Shown: positions 20,030 to 32,560, counted from the stretch's first letter. The stretch: 64,000 bases of DNA from Austropuccinia psidii (GCA_023105745.1 JALGQZ010000011.1:23323975-23387974); one strand, 5' to 3'. Numbers and translations are program-made. Notes: generated by a model from the sequence alone, not told the origin.

Positions 20030-20530
20030 GCTCTTGTCCAGGATGCCAATGCTTCACACGCGAATCCTTATGCTTGTGCAGGTTCCAACAATGCTAAAAG
20101 TTCCTTACGCCTATGTGGGGTGCCGACGCTTCACACGCCAATCCTTACGCCTGTGCCATTTCCCAACAGCTCACACGCCAATCCTTACGCCTGCGCAGGC
20201 TCCCAAAAATTCACACGCCAATCCTTATGCTTGTGAAGGCTCCTTAAAATGCTAAAAATTCCTTACACCTGTACAACCTTCCGACGATTCACACGCCAAT
20301 CCTTACACTTGTGAAGGTTCCCCACAATGCTGATAATTTCCTACGCCTGTTCAGGCTCCCGACAATTCACACGCCAATCCTTACGCCTGTGCAGGCGCCC
20401 AAAAATTCACACACCAACCCTTACGCCTGGGCAGGCGCCCAACAATTCACATGCCAACCCTTACGCCTGTGCAGGCTCCTGACAACTCACACGCCAATCC
20501 TTACGCTTGTGAAGGTTCCCGACAATTTTA
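20030..20530. repeat. Minisatellite with about 43-bp units and an internal palindrome
   Basis: About eleven tandem units with the core ACACGCCAATCCTTACGCC then TGTGCAGGCTCCCAACAATTC. Many units contain GCCTG-TG-CAGGC, a short hairpin. The CCAATCCTTACGC core resembles that of the 12590-13165 minisatellite. Reading frames through it reflect the repeat rather than a protein. Confidence 0.85.
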
Positions 20531-20941
20531 ACAATTCAATACATGAGTAAGATTAATAGCGTGTGAACATAGGAAAGGCAATGTCTCATGAATCTGGAGT
20601 GGATTTCTCACATGTGGGAACCTCCCGCTTTTTTACAGTCAAGATTGGATATGGCTCTAAACCATGGAAGAAGAAAATATAGGAGATGGTAATGGTGACT
20701 ATTGGTGCATTTTTGGCAAAAGAGGGTCACACAAACAAATACTCACTCAAACCTTTGGTGGGGCAGTTATAAAATTTTTTCTCACACAATAGGATATTTG
20801 AACCATTGAGGAAAATATAATTTGACGTGAGCAAATAATGTAATAGAAATGGAAAATAACAAACATTGGATACAAATAATTTATTTAAAAGAAAGTATGA
20901 CAAAAAATAAAAAGAGGAAATAATGAGATTTTTTTTTAATT
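20531..20941. other. Spacer, no gene seen
   Basis: Only short frames and AT-rich sequence occur. It lies between the minisatellite and the 3' end of the zinc-cluster gene on the opposite strand. Confidence 0.4.
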
Positions 20942-22222
20942 TTATTTTTCTAAGTATTTCAAAACTATCCTGGTGATGTCCTCCTTTGGATAAGCCTCCA
21001 GTGCCTGGGCAAGGAGGGAGTTGAGTTCCCCCTGGAATTCCCGGTGCATCTCATTTTGATGAGTTGCATCCACAAAAGGAATCATGTGGAGCAAGCGGCA
21101 ATTCTCCAACAAGATCTGGTTGATTGATTCATGGACAATGGCTTGAGGAATCATCAAGGTCAGTCGTAAGTCAGTGAATTCCTGGCTAGCGTCATCGTGG
21201 GAATGAGAGGGGCTTTGCACCGGGGGGGGAACAGAAGAGGAAGGTGGGCGAGTCGGGTAAGAAGAAGGGGGAGGGGGAGGGGGGATCCAACGGGCGTATC
21301 GTTGATGATAATGATGGAGCGGGGAGTGGCGGGACAAGCTGGAGATGGTCGAAGGAGGTGTGAGGAAAAGCTGGGTAGAGTTAAAAAGTGAAATTGGGAC
21401 TTACCAAAAGGTTCCTCCATGGATTGCGTAGGAGCCACCTCAGGTTCTGGCTCACGAGTTGTATTGTCCTCAGGTGGTTGGGAGGATGGACTCGGGCCAG
21501 GAATAGGTGGCTCTTTGGTTTGGGAGGGTTCTAAAAAAGGAGTAAGAGTCAGTTCACTCAACTCAAAAGTGAAAGTGAAAATGAAATGAAACTTTGGCTG
21601 CTTACCGCGGAATAATTCCTCTGACCATTGGGTGCCACTTGGGCCTGGAGTGGGTTGCCGCGGGGTTTGCTCGCGAGGCAAACTAGGAACGGGAGAGTCT
21701 GTGGGGGGGATTCGGGGGGTTTTGTTCTATGAGTAATGGAAAAAAGTCAGTATTATTGCGTGAAGAGAAAGATAACTTACTTTGGCATTTGAATCCCATC
21801 GGTGACAAGACATGGTGACAATCAGCCCAAGCTTGAATGTCCTCTTTCCATTGCCATCCTTTGTTGGCCGGATAATCACTTCGCTCAGGTCGAGGAGTGA
21901 AGTGACCATCGGATGGTGGCCTAGGAGTGGGGGTGGACAAATCTATGCTTGAGGGGACAGGGCCAATTGTCCGGAATTGTTCCCATTGGCCTGCTTGAGG
22001 TCCTGGTGTCCATTCGCGCTTGGATATTGTTTCATCATCTTTGACCACAAAGGAGTCCTCGCAAGGGCGTCTTGGGCGAGAACTCCTCTGGCCTCATGGT
22101 CGGAAGGGGCAGACAACAAACAAACATTTCTTGTGTGCTTGTTGGCAAGCATCACAAGTGTTGGTTGTTGTCAAGGAACGAATGCAGGGGATACCCTGCT
22201 TTGTGCATAAAGTGCATGACAT
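20942..22222 (-). pseudogene. Zn2Cys6-type zinc-cluster protein, decayed four-exon gene
   Basis: The gene starts at the ATG at 22220-22222. The first 40 residues contain C-x2-C-x6-C-x9-C-x2-C-x6-C (CTLCTKQGIPC, then CDACQQAHKKC), the spacing of the fungal Zn(II)2Cys6 DNA-binding cluster. Exons follow GT..AG introns: 22222-21781, 21726-21606, 21530-21405 and from 21338. The remainder is Pro/Ser-rich (TPGPSGTQW, EPPIPGPSPSS) with a helical C-terminus that ends in another frame at 20942. Two breaks are visible: an in-frame TGA at 22094-22096, most simply from CGA, and a frame change near 21160. It is probably a transposon-associated regulator relic. No activation domain is certain. Confidence 0.62.
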
Positions 22223-22732
22223 CTAAAAACAAAACAATTGAGGTTAGTAACTGAATAGAAAGTAAACAATCAAGAAAGAAAATAAAGGCGTATGATGAAT
22301 GATAAATTTAAAACATTAGCAAAATAAAGATGCTCTACTCGGAAGGTTTTAAAATTCTGGAAGAGAGTCGTGAAGAAAAATAAGTATTAATATTGGTACA
22401 TAATGTCAACAAAAGTTTAAAAAAGAGGTAACACACAAGGTGGATAGAAGTGAGGTTCTGAAAGGATCAGAAGAATAAACAAACAGGCAAAAGGAAGGGG
22501 AGTGGGTTTAGTGGAGTGCAAAAGACAAAAGTAGAAAGTCAGGAAGACCAAGGAGAATCCGCACAAGAAGGACAAACGTGGGTGAGGTTGAATGAAGTGG
22601 AGCAGGTGAGAAAGAAAGTGAAGGGCGTGTCGTGTGAAGATGATCTTTTATACAATGGTTAAGCTGAGACAATCTCAGAAGTTGCAGTGCCCGCAAAAGT
22701 CTCAGTTTCAAGGCGTGTGGGCAAAATTTAAG

Positions 22733-22760
22733 CTCAGTTGCAGCATTCGCTGCAACTGAG
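22733..22760. repeat. Perfect 12-bp hairpin with 4-nt loop
   Basis: CTCAGTTGCAGC (22733-22744), loop ATTC, and GCTGCAACTGAG (22749-22760) form a perfect stem. It lies about 0.5 kb upstream of the start of the zinc-cluster gene. It could be an operator-like palindrome or a transposon remnant. Confidence 0.7.
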
Positions 22761-24378
22761 AAGGGAAATGCTGGCGCGAGGCAGAAGAACAATGGGGTTC
22801 TGGCTGAGTATTGCTATTGATTGAATTTTCAAGCTCAGTCAAATCCCCTTTGTTTCCTTAAATAGCCACCCAATCACCCAAGAGGGTGGTCGTGAGGCCC
22901 TCGCTGAATGTCCATGGTGGGTACAATTCCCAAATGCCCCATGCAGAAAAGAACATGGTGCATTTGGTCACAAGTGACTGCAGCAAGATCACCGGCCATA
23001 TGGCCTGGTGATAGTCTTTGAACAAAGGGGGGGGCTGTAAGACAAGTGAATACAGCGTGAGTTTGCCTTGACCCATTGCTCAGGTTTGCTTTTGGGTCAT
23101 AATTAAAATGCTCAGTGGCTGAACATTTTAATTGTACAGTAATTGAACTATTGATATCACAATATCAAATGCACCATACTGAGCCATTGGTTGGGCATTT
23201 TTGTATGCACACAATCCAAGCATTTGGAACAGCGTTGGATGACATTTCAGCCAGGTGCAGCATTTCACATGCTTTGGTGAAGTGCTCCAAACTGAGCCTT
23301 CCAATGAACTATTGCAAAAATGGTCCGGACCATGGCTTTACTGAGCACTTCCACACGGTGCTTTTGACCATGACATTCTCAGCTTGCGTGTGCAAATCGG
23401 GTGAAAAGCAATTCTGAGCATGTGGCACATGAGCTATGTATATGCAAACAATCAAAGGTGGATACCCATTGGCTATATGCATGCAGGCTGAAGTATTATT
23501 ACACCTTCCTAATCTGTACAGCCAACACTGTAGTACGCAGTACATCTTTCTAAATGTATGCTGTGGGGCAGAGCAAAACATGTTCAACAATGTAACATGC
23601 AATCAAATCAAGCCATCAAGTCATATATCTCAACTGCATCCCTTTGATGCAGCTTGTTGGCGAGCTCTGCCTAAATACGGCACAGATGTGGGTGTAATCC
23701 AAGTTAATGAAAGTGGGTCATAATGGGATGGCTGTTTATTTGGGTCATACACAAACAGTGGATTCCATCCGGTGCCATTGTTGGGGCAAACAAAGACTGG
23801 CCCCGCTTGTTCATTGCGCGTTCTCATTGTTGGGCAGCCACACGCTTTCATACGCACCCCCCAACAGGTCATACGCAGGCAACTTTCACATGCCTGGAAG
23901 ACATTTTACTGCCAGTCTTCCGACTGGCTATTTTCTGTGTCAGGTGGTCAGCTTGACTGCAGACGCTCACCTTCTCGCGCGTGGAAACCTGAGGCCAATC
24001 AGTGTGGATTTGCTTCAGCCTCATCCGCATTAGAATAATCCCGGCCTATGATTGCTGAGGCTGGTTATGTTTGCGTGGGGATCTCCCACCGCGGGTCATT
24101 TTCTGCAAATTCTCATGCACCCCGCACAAGCTGTGGGGCCTTGCTTGCAGCCAAAAATTCCCTTGGGCGGGTGGCCTCTTTCTCCGGAGTTTCGTACATG
24201 CGTGAGGCAAAGACCCTGATGCCAATCTTGGTGGATTAGTACCCGCCGCAAACGCAATAGGGGTGAATGTATATGTGGGTCATGGCTCACGGTTGGTGCC
24301 CCCTTTGATCATGCCACACTTCCCCCCTGGAAGCCCAGTAGGCATCAGTCATCAAAGAGCTTCTTGCAAAATCAAGGA

Positions 24379-24406
24379 TATGTTCAGTGGCATGCCACCA
24401 AACATA
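24379..24406 (+). repeat. Palindromic repeat P, copy 3
   Basis: TATGTTCAGTGGCATGCC followed by ACCAAACATA. Outer 6-bp and inner 6-bp arms pair exactly around two unpaired bases on each side. This is the best-formed of the four copies. Confidence 0.7.
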
Positions 24407-24959
24407 TTTCACCTGCCCACACACAAACATCCCCACAGTGAGATTGCCCTTTGAAACCACCAACATTTCCCAGTAGGTCCCTGTGCGGCAATCAACCTGG
24501 GGAGGATATGCTCATTGTTTGCTGTCACACCAGAAAACATGGCTGCATGCCTCTAATATGCCCCTCCACAATAAGTTGCTACAACCCACCCAATTTCTGA
24601 TATACTAATTTCAACCTTGTTCCACCAAAGGTTTCTTAGCTTGCTGAAGATCCAGCAGTCATATTGGTGCACCGACATTTTGGCCACCTTGCCTTGATAT
24701 ATGCCCCAAATCAGATATGAAAATTATGAGCCCAAGAGGCCCACCCCCATCAAGACCATGCATGTAACCACAGGCCATCCCCCCTTGACCCCATTGCTGC
24801 CTTTCATATAAGTTCCCCACCTGTGCTTATTCGTCTTCATTCCATTTACCTAACCCTTCCCGATCATATAATTTCTCACTGTCCCCAAATAATTTAAAAT
24901 AGCCATCATGTCAACTGTAAAATGTGACTATGAAACTGATGATAATATCACTATTAATC

Positions 24960-26823
24960 AACAGTACTGTGTCTGTTCTTATGAAATATAATAATAAAAT
25001 ATTATTATAACCACCATTAAATAATTAAAGAATTATTTCTTTCACGTGTTAAGCACTACTAGTGATTTTAACAATGAGAAAGTAATTGTCTACTAGAATC
25101 AATTACAAGAAGATTTTAATAATAAAACTTCTTTTATTAAAATAATGAAATTATTTTAATATATAATTATCTTTTGCAAGAATAATTATAATGATAATTC
25201 TTGAAGAAAACTAATTTTAGAGAAAAACTATAAGAATCAAAGATAAATCACTCACTAATATTCCAAAGAGCTTATTGAAGGATAAGATAGAGAGATTTGA
25301 CTTAGAATTGTGAATTTTAAGGATAAAAGTGGATTTATAACAGTATTACAACAATATATAGTTGGATTCTATGATTTCACGTCTTTCTGATTGATTCTGA
25401 AAGATTTAAAACACTTAAGAATAGCTGTAACTAATACTTACTTGTTGGTAATAATGGTTTAAATGCTAATAAGATGATGATGTGGAAAAAACAGCAAGAA
25501 GAGGCTTCTTTTAAGTCAAAAACAGCTCACAGAGGCGTGCCATAGAGCAAACTGAAAAACCAGTGAGTGAGAAAGCAATAAACCTTTTGGGATTATTGAT
25601 TGCATCATCAGTTGTCACGTAAGATTATCATAATTACTTAATTGATGCTTTTACGTGACTACCAACCCCAATATGGTTAAGAATAAAAGGAGTAACATCT
25701 GTAAATCTTCTTTCATTCCAAAGTAATCATTGATTTCTCAAAGTTATCAATGTTATTTCCAATTTCATCACAGGTTGTAATTACTGTGAATTTTTGAAGA
25801 TTCAGTGTTTCACGTAGAATAGTCAGAAATGGACTGTAAGTAAAACTTTTAATTTTACTAGTAAAACCATAATTTTTTTGGGTTGTACCATAGATAATAC
25901 AGTTCTCCATTAGTCCTGAAAGTTTCAGAAAGATTCATTAAGAATTGTATTTTTAATGAATTTTTGAAGTTTATACTTCATTTCTATGTAGAATTGCAAA
26001 TATCAGTGTTTCACTGGTTGTGATGAGGTAAATCAATGGATACAAGTCCAAAAAGGGTTTTAATTACTCTTTTGGGGCTTATCCATGGAAAGTCATTAAG
26101 AATTGACATGGTTACAGGAGGTTAAGTAGCTCTTTACCTCCTTGGCACTTCAAAATAGCAGGTTATTTGCTATTTTCTTAAGTTTTACTGTAGTTGTAAC
26201 ATGGTAACCAAGTTCCCAAAAGGTTTTAGTTTACCAATCAGGCCAAGATCAGCCATGGATCCAAGCTTTGGGCCTTTCCACGCCTCTGAGGCCTCAGAAG
26301 TTGGGTACTCTGGCTCTCTTTGATGTCTTTTGTCCCCCTTGCCTATTTGTCACGTCAAAATAGAAATTTAAGCTTTAAGTGAGATATCCACTATGGGTGT
26401 ACCAAAAGTCCATGTAAGAATACCATGATATTAAGTGCTCAAAACATGCATAACACTATTCTTAGTGTATATGTAACATGGGATTTCTCACTTTCCCGTT
26501 ATTTTGGCCCAAAATTAAGAAAAACAAAAATTTTCACGAATCTTTTATGTGATATTGAAGTATTTTCCATTTTACCACCTCAAAGAGTTAATTTGAGCTT
26601 ATTCACTCTATGGAGCTACCCTGGGTGAATTTTAGTGTAGAATCCAAATCTGGTCTTAAATCCATGGATTTACTCACTCAATAAAAAGTTTTTCATCTTT
26701 TCTGAAATCAAAAATGATGAATTTTGGATATATGCATTACTTATGAGTTATGCATAATTCAAAATTTCTTTTAAGATACTTGTGGCCTATTTGGGTATGT
26801 AAAATATACCTCAAGGCTCACAT
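24960..26823 (+). repeat. AT-rich LTR-like repeat, copy 2
   Basis: Second member of the 15782-17703 repeat, in the same orientation, with a similar AT-rich 5' part (ATAATAAAATATTATTATAA) and a GGGTATGT..CTCAAGGCTCACA tail. A long imperfect hairpin around TATGCAT/ATGCATA lies at about 26730-26760. No gene is seen. The two copies enclose the Tet-like and zinc-cluster genes, which are not retroelement proteins, so they are unlikely to be the two LTRs of one simple element. Confidence 0.5.
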
Positions 26824-27254
26824 CAACCCCTTCACAACCACTTTGCATTGGGATGATTAATATTTGTATTCAAATGAATAGTGATATAACCTTAAATCCT
26901 GAGAATTCCCACTTAGCTTCTTGGATTATCATATGGCACAATCAACACAACATATTCGTTTATCTCCCCAATCACCAGCGTGCTATTGGCTCTCTTCCTG
27001 GAAACCTTTCCAAAACGTTGATACCATTCCTTGGGGCACCAAAAACGTTCATGCACTGTGGTCCTGGTGGGGCATAGATTGAAAATTGCCAAACCAAGCC
27101 TACTCAAATATTATTTGTTGAGGGAGTATTTATGACTGATGCAAATGATCCCTCCTCATCTCAGAAACCCAATCTAGCATTGATGTTCTTCACATGGTAT
27201 CCAAACATTTTATTCATAATGGAAAGCTTTTGAACACAGGATTTCAAGCTTAAA

Positions 27255-29230
27255 ATGCCCAAAGAATATGACTGTAATACTCATAGTCAATTTCAACTTT
27301 TTACTCCGACATTTCCTGCTTCAAACTTGACACCAGCTTCATATCCTGCTGTTTCATCATTGATTTCCAAGAAAAAACTGATACAATTACCCAGTGGATC
27401 AGACCTCCCCATGCCATTATTCAAACCCCCCTCCTCCCTCATCAAAAGACTAGACTAGCTTTTCTCTGGGATCAAGAAATCCCCAATGGCCAATCAGCCC
27501 ATAACCTTTGGGTCTCCTCACCCTCAGGATCTAATTTTAATGCCACGCACATCATTACAAACAAGTTTGTTAGCTCATTTGAATTGCTTTTGACCAATAC
27601 CCCTCTTGGAGGACTGCTTGCAGATGATATGGGATTAGGTAAAACCATTCAGGCCATTTCTCTAATTGGTACCTCCAAGGAGCGGCTGATTGCAAACCCC
27701 CATCCCTCCACACCCACCATGATCATCTACCCCCCTTGCTTAATTACCAACTGGCAATCAGAAATATCCAAGCATGCTCAGGCTGGAGCGCTGCATGCCA
27801 AAATCTACCATGGTCCCACTCGTTACTCATTATCCAAGGCCGACATCTTAAAATATGATATCATCATCACTTCTTACAATACTATAACCCAAGAATTTAA
27901 GCAAACCAATACCTCTACATCGTTCATTTTTCAAATCAATTGGCATTGTATAATTTTGGATGAAGCACAGTGAGTGGCTGAGCTTAAATGATTCAAATTA
28001 CCTTTTATATCCAATAACCCTTGCCCCATCTTATAGCTATATTTGCTCTCAATACACTGCCACTCACCGTGCCATTAATAGCCTCCTTTCATCCTGTCAA
28101 ATATGTTTAACGGGCACACCTATTCACAACACCATTTATGACCTTTTGGGCATAATATCATTCATCACTCAACCCCAGAGCGCCAATCAAGATAGCGGGT
28201 CACCATTCATCCTGAGTAGTCTTTCCAAGAGTTGCAATGATATTTTTCATTTGGCATTGCGGCATTTAAGCTTGCGCCGCACCAAAACCACACATCTCAA
28301 ATCCCTCCCCACTATTAGCCATCATTATGAGCTTCTCCCACTCAATCCAACCATGCAGCAAGAATATTCCACATTATATGAAGAATTCCTATCATCCAAA
28401 AGCAAAGGACCAGGAGAATTTTTCAGAAATATTAATAAGCTGCAAATATGTTGTAACCATCACATCATGCTTAACACAATTGCGGAGGCGGATTTGGAAG
28501 ACCCCAAGGGCAGGAGCACTCAGGATAACTTCCCAACAATCACACGAACTATTGTGGATGTGGAAACATGCATGATGAGTAGTAAAATTGTACACCTCCT
28601 ACAAAGCTTAATGAAGAACAAACAAACAAGGTGTGGTCCAACCATATTGGTGGTTTATACCCAATGGACCCCATTTCTAGATTTGTGCATTAATTCTAAT
28701 ATGCATCCATTACCACTTGAATCCATCTGACTTTTTTATATTGTAGAATTGGTATTGCACTTGCCCATCACTCTATCCTTTCAGCACGAATTGATGGAAC
28801 AATTACAGCAAGAGCACAGGAGAAGGCACAGGAGAATTTCTTCAATAATCCTGAATGTGAAGTACTGATTGCATCCATTGCCGCAGCTAGAACTGGCCTC
28901 AATATAGCTTGTGCTAATATGGTCTATTTAATGATGAGGGGACCCCCAAAATTCTGCCCTGATTTGTGGCCCCTGACATCCACATTTCCAGGAGCCCAAT
29001 TGGAACCCAGCCATTGAGGATCAGGCTGTTGATCGACTCCATCGTATTGGCCAACAACAACCTGTAAAGCTCATCCACTATATGACTCCTCATTCAGTTG
29101 AGGTCAACATGCGGAAGGTACCTTTCAAGCTCATCTTTGACCCTAATTTTATTGCTATTCTAAAATCCTTCCTTATGGAAATGCCATTTTCCAAATACCA
29201 ATAGGTCCAAGAAAAGAAAAAATCATTAGC
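27255..29230 (+). pseudogene. SNF2-family helicase-like ATPase, broken
   Basis: Recognisable SNF2 motifs appear in order: ADDMGLGKT (motif I, about 27620), LDEA..H split by an intron at 27970-28036 so that splicing gives DEAH, LTGTPIHNT (motif III, about 28110), TITARAQEKA and FNNPE..VLIAS in the second lobe after an intron at 28685-28746, and DRLHRIGQ (motif VI, about 29030). The N-terminal part (27255-27458) joins the ATPase lobe only with a frame change near 27440. The third intron (28934-28991) ends in a good TTCCAG, but its donor reads ATGAGG where GTGAGG would be expected, so normal splicing appears lost. Family members remodel chromatin or translocate on DNA. The gene lies next to a Plavaka transposase and may be cargo. 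Confidence 0.75.
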
Positions 29231-31610
29231 TGCGTGAGCCTTACTGATATTATATAATTTGCGTTTGACCAAGTTGTTCACACCTGCGCACCCTGGCACA
29301 GGTCCACAATTATGAACACCATGAGCTGGATCCAACTCCTTCAATATTTCCTCAATGAAAATGAGCAATAGAATATTATTTCTAAGGGAGACAGTGATAC
29401 AGTCCAACTCATATTGTCTATCTTCTGACATATTTAGCAAGTTGTTGCATCTTTAAGAAATAATAATCAGATTGTATTACACCTGCACAAATAATTCACA
29501 AAATGTTAATTTGTAACGGTGCTATACATTTATATTACTAAGTTTTTGGAGAGCATCACCATTCGGCCTAATAACTGGCATGTCAAGTATTTTGAGGGCG
29601 CTAGTCTGCATCTTACTACAGCTTTTGAGCCAATCTTGATCAAATACCTGAAATGATAAGCCTTCCGGAATATCACCATCATCTGTCAATTGTAATTCTG
29701 GCAATCTATCAATAGTCTTTTTACCCTTTTTTAATGCGATTACAAAACTCTATGTCTTGATCCATTTTTAATACCAATTCATTAAATAACTGGGAGCACC
29801 AGCGTAATCCCACTTTGCGGTAAACTTGACGGCTATTTTCCAGTACCTCCTCAGTATCTGAATATACTTGAGGGTCATTGAATTGTGATGCTAGAATGGG
29901 AAATTTAGCCATATCACACCATTCACGACGGCGCTCAAAGGTCTGCACATAATCAAGTAGATCATCATCAGTCTTTGCTCACAATGAAGAAGAGATACAT
30001 TAACTAACCCTTTGACAAACATTTGCAAGCTTTTGATTCTCCTTCTTTTTAACCAAATACTCCTCATCCTTTTGAAAAGACTTCCATTCTCTTTTCAAAT
30101 AAGTGAAATATTGCTCCATTAAAGCCGCCACGACCCCATAGTTATTGTGATCCTTGTTCCAACAGTAATGATGATACTTGGTGCTGACCAGTGCGAGACG
30201 GAATGTACGGTAAAACACCATAGACATAAGCTCATTGAACGGATGTTGCAATGAGCTCTCCCAGTCCCAAGTGAATCGCTTTAGTCCTAGCTTGTGGAGC
30301 TCATTTTCACAGTAGCTTTGGAAACCCTGAGACTGAACCTGTGTTGATGGCTCATTGAAAACATCCTTGGGGACATATCCGCAATGACCAGCCACTTGAA
30401 TTGCAATTTCACGCTCTTCTGTGCTTGGTGGTTCTGGTAGTGAGGAAAAATCCTTATCCCTGACTTTGAGTAGGAACAGGCAATGGGCATGTACTGCTGA
30501 TCTCATTCCATGGACTTTCTTTGGAAGTTCTGCTTTCAGCCATTTTTGTTGCTCCTTCTGGCTTGCACGTTTTGCCACATTGTGATCTTTACAAGCCTGG
30601 TTCCTTTTCTGTCTGACCTTGGATTGTTCAAGCATACTCTGGGCAAGGGGCATTTGAGGATGGGTGAACTCACTATTTGACTGAGTGCCATGCTCATGCG
30701 CCGTGAAATTGTCCCTCCTTGGTTCATCATTTGTTTCCATTTGAGTCGGAGACATGTTCTCATCCTCATCATCCACAATTTTTTCTCTTGATGAACTGGC
30801 ATGAGCTGTTCTTGGTTTGGAGGCATATGGATGATGACGTCCAGTGACTTTCTCTTTATGGACCAGAGGTGAAGATGCATAAAGTTCATAGCCTGCCATG
30901 CACATCATCAGCTAACACATCAAAAATTAATGAAGACTGGTCATACTCACAATCTTCAATTGGCTCCTGAGATCGGACTGGCTTGTCTTTAGGTGCCATA
31001 TCTAACCCATGAAATAAATATATCAGATCGTGAAAAAGGTTATACTCCGAAATTCAAATGACTTACTTTGATGAAGCATCAATCCTGGATTTCCCTCCAA
31101 CAGACCACTCCAAGTTACATTCTCCAATGGTCTTTTTTGTTGCCCCCCATTCACATGCCTTTCATTGCCCACATGAACCTGAGATCCTGATGGAATAGTG
31201 AGGGTTGGCTCTTTACTTTGGCCAAAGGGATCCTGGGATGCGACTGGATTCTGAACGGGATTAAGGAGGAACTTACGTGGAAATTTTGATTGGGGATTAG
31301 TGTTTGATGAGATTTGAGGTGTGCCTTCTGGCCCCTGAGACACATGCGTTTGTGTATTAGTGGGATTCAGGGGAATTGAAGTGACGGAAATATTTGGGAT
31401 CAACCAAGTGCTTGAAGTTGGAGCCTTTGGATTTCCCACATCAATGTTATGACCTGATACATTCATTGAGGATGCAACAGGGGTTGTTAGAGGAATGTTG
31501 GGACTCAATGGTGACTGTGTTTGAACATATTCTATGCTAGATTCACTATCTGAGTCATGAACAGAACCTGAACGGGATTTATGTGACTTGGAAGATGACA
31601 TAAGGGCCAA
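29100..31610 (-). pseudogene. Multi-exon rust-type unknown protein, frameshifted
   Basis: The gene starts at MALMSSSKSH (31610). Exon 1 ends at 31067, followed by introns at 31066-31002, 30950-30893 and 30008-29943, all GT..AG and about 58-66 bp. The joined protein is Ser/Pro-rich at first. It then carries a basic segment (VRQKRNQACKDHNVAKR), a tryptophan-rich helical region (WDWESSLQHPFNELMSMVFYR), and a KDEEYLVKKKENQK coiled-coil-like stretch. In the fourth exon a four-T run (29744-29747) appears to contain one extra base, because a conserved-looking frame continues past it (LPELQLTDDGDIPEG) to about 29524. Likely terminal exons reach about 29100 and converge on the SNF2 gene. No known domain. 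It may be a partner of the adjacent transposase. Confidence 0.55.
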
Positions 31611-32560
31611 AAAAGTACAGTAATATTTTTAACTAGATAAAACACCTCAGTATTATGATAAAATAGAGTGATATGAGATGAAATCTTTCCAAATTTAGAA
31701 TAGAGATATCCTATGAATATTTCTAAAAAGAGTCTTATCGGAAGTCTAATAAGCCTCTCTTTAGGAGAATCCTCCCTACCTCCTCTTGAGCTCCTCCGCT
31801 TTTGTCGGAAACCACCCTGCACGGCCTACCACCATATAATGTAATATTCCCTTGATCTCAAAGGGGACCCATCATCCATAAGTAATCATATTTGGTAACA
31901 TTTCCGCCTCCCCATTGTCACATTTTGTGAATTATCCAAAATGCCAATATATGCATTGAAATTCCACAGCATTGTACATCTGTAAAGGGGTATATTCATG
32001 AAGGATTTACCCACAAAAGAGACATCACCTTTTCAAGAAAGGCAAGACAACCCAAATCACATTCCAACCAATTAAACGCCTGCTGCACTCAAACCAAATA
32101 CCAAGACTTTAGCTGCACTCCAACCCCTTATGTAATAGAGTTATATCGTTATGTCTGTAATAAGGTTTAAGTCATGTACAATGGTGTGCCAGCATACATG
32201 GTTTCAATGTCAATCCCCTCAAATCAATGTTGACACATCCCTATTGGAATTCCCCTCAAGGGTCAAAACCGCAGTATTGCCATGTGTAAATAAAATAGAA
32301 TATGTATGAGCATTGAGCAGCATGGCATTTTATCCAATTAATCCTAACCAATTCTGCCATCCAGATGAGACATGTTACACTCTATCAGCTGCAGCTCACG
32401 CACCATTACAAATGGGATAAAATTCTCAGATGGCTCAAATCATCTCCCCCTTCATAAATAATCACTCAATTTTTTTTCCAATTAATAACACTCCTAAACA
32501 CTTTCACATCAGCCATAGATATTTATACACAAACCAACCGTACTCCCAATTCCTGCAACA
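31611..32560. other. Divergent intergenic region between the unknown gene and Plavaka
   Basis: About 0.95 kb separates two divergent genes. It contains palindrome P copy 4 and no supported frame. A bidirectional promoter is plausible from the layout, but I see no clear TATA box. Confidence 0.4.
32173..32200 (+). repeat. Palindromic repeat P, copy 4
   Basis: CATGTACAATGGTGTGCCA followed by GCATACATG. The outer 6-bp arms are exact and the centre is slightly decayed. It lies 0.36 kb upstream of the Plavaka start, as copy 1 lies about 0.5 kb upstream of the Tet-like gene. Confidence 0.6.

Larger units (their letters stand above)
22223..24959. other. Gene-poor 2.7-kb region with hairpins
   Basis: No frame is supported by domains or splice structure. 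It holds a strong hairpin at 22733-22760, palindrome P copy 3 at 24379, and a weaker inverted repeat around TGCTCAGTGGCTGAACA near 23107. The base composition is much less AT-rich than the flanking LTR-like repeat. Decayed promoter or terminal sequence of a transposon is possible, but I cannot identify it. Confidence 0.4.

Noticed and set aside
19929..20550. Cysteine/histidine-rich frames (MDGFECGRWG..., MDYVQWH...)
   Set aside because: They run through the 43-bp minisatellite and repeat with its period.
15782..26823. The two AT-rich repeats as LTR pair of one retrotransposon
   Set aside because: The DNA between them encodes no gag or pol and holds unrelated genes on both strands.
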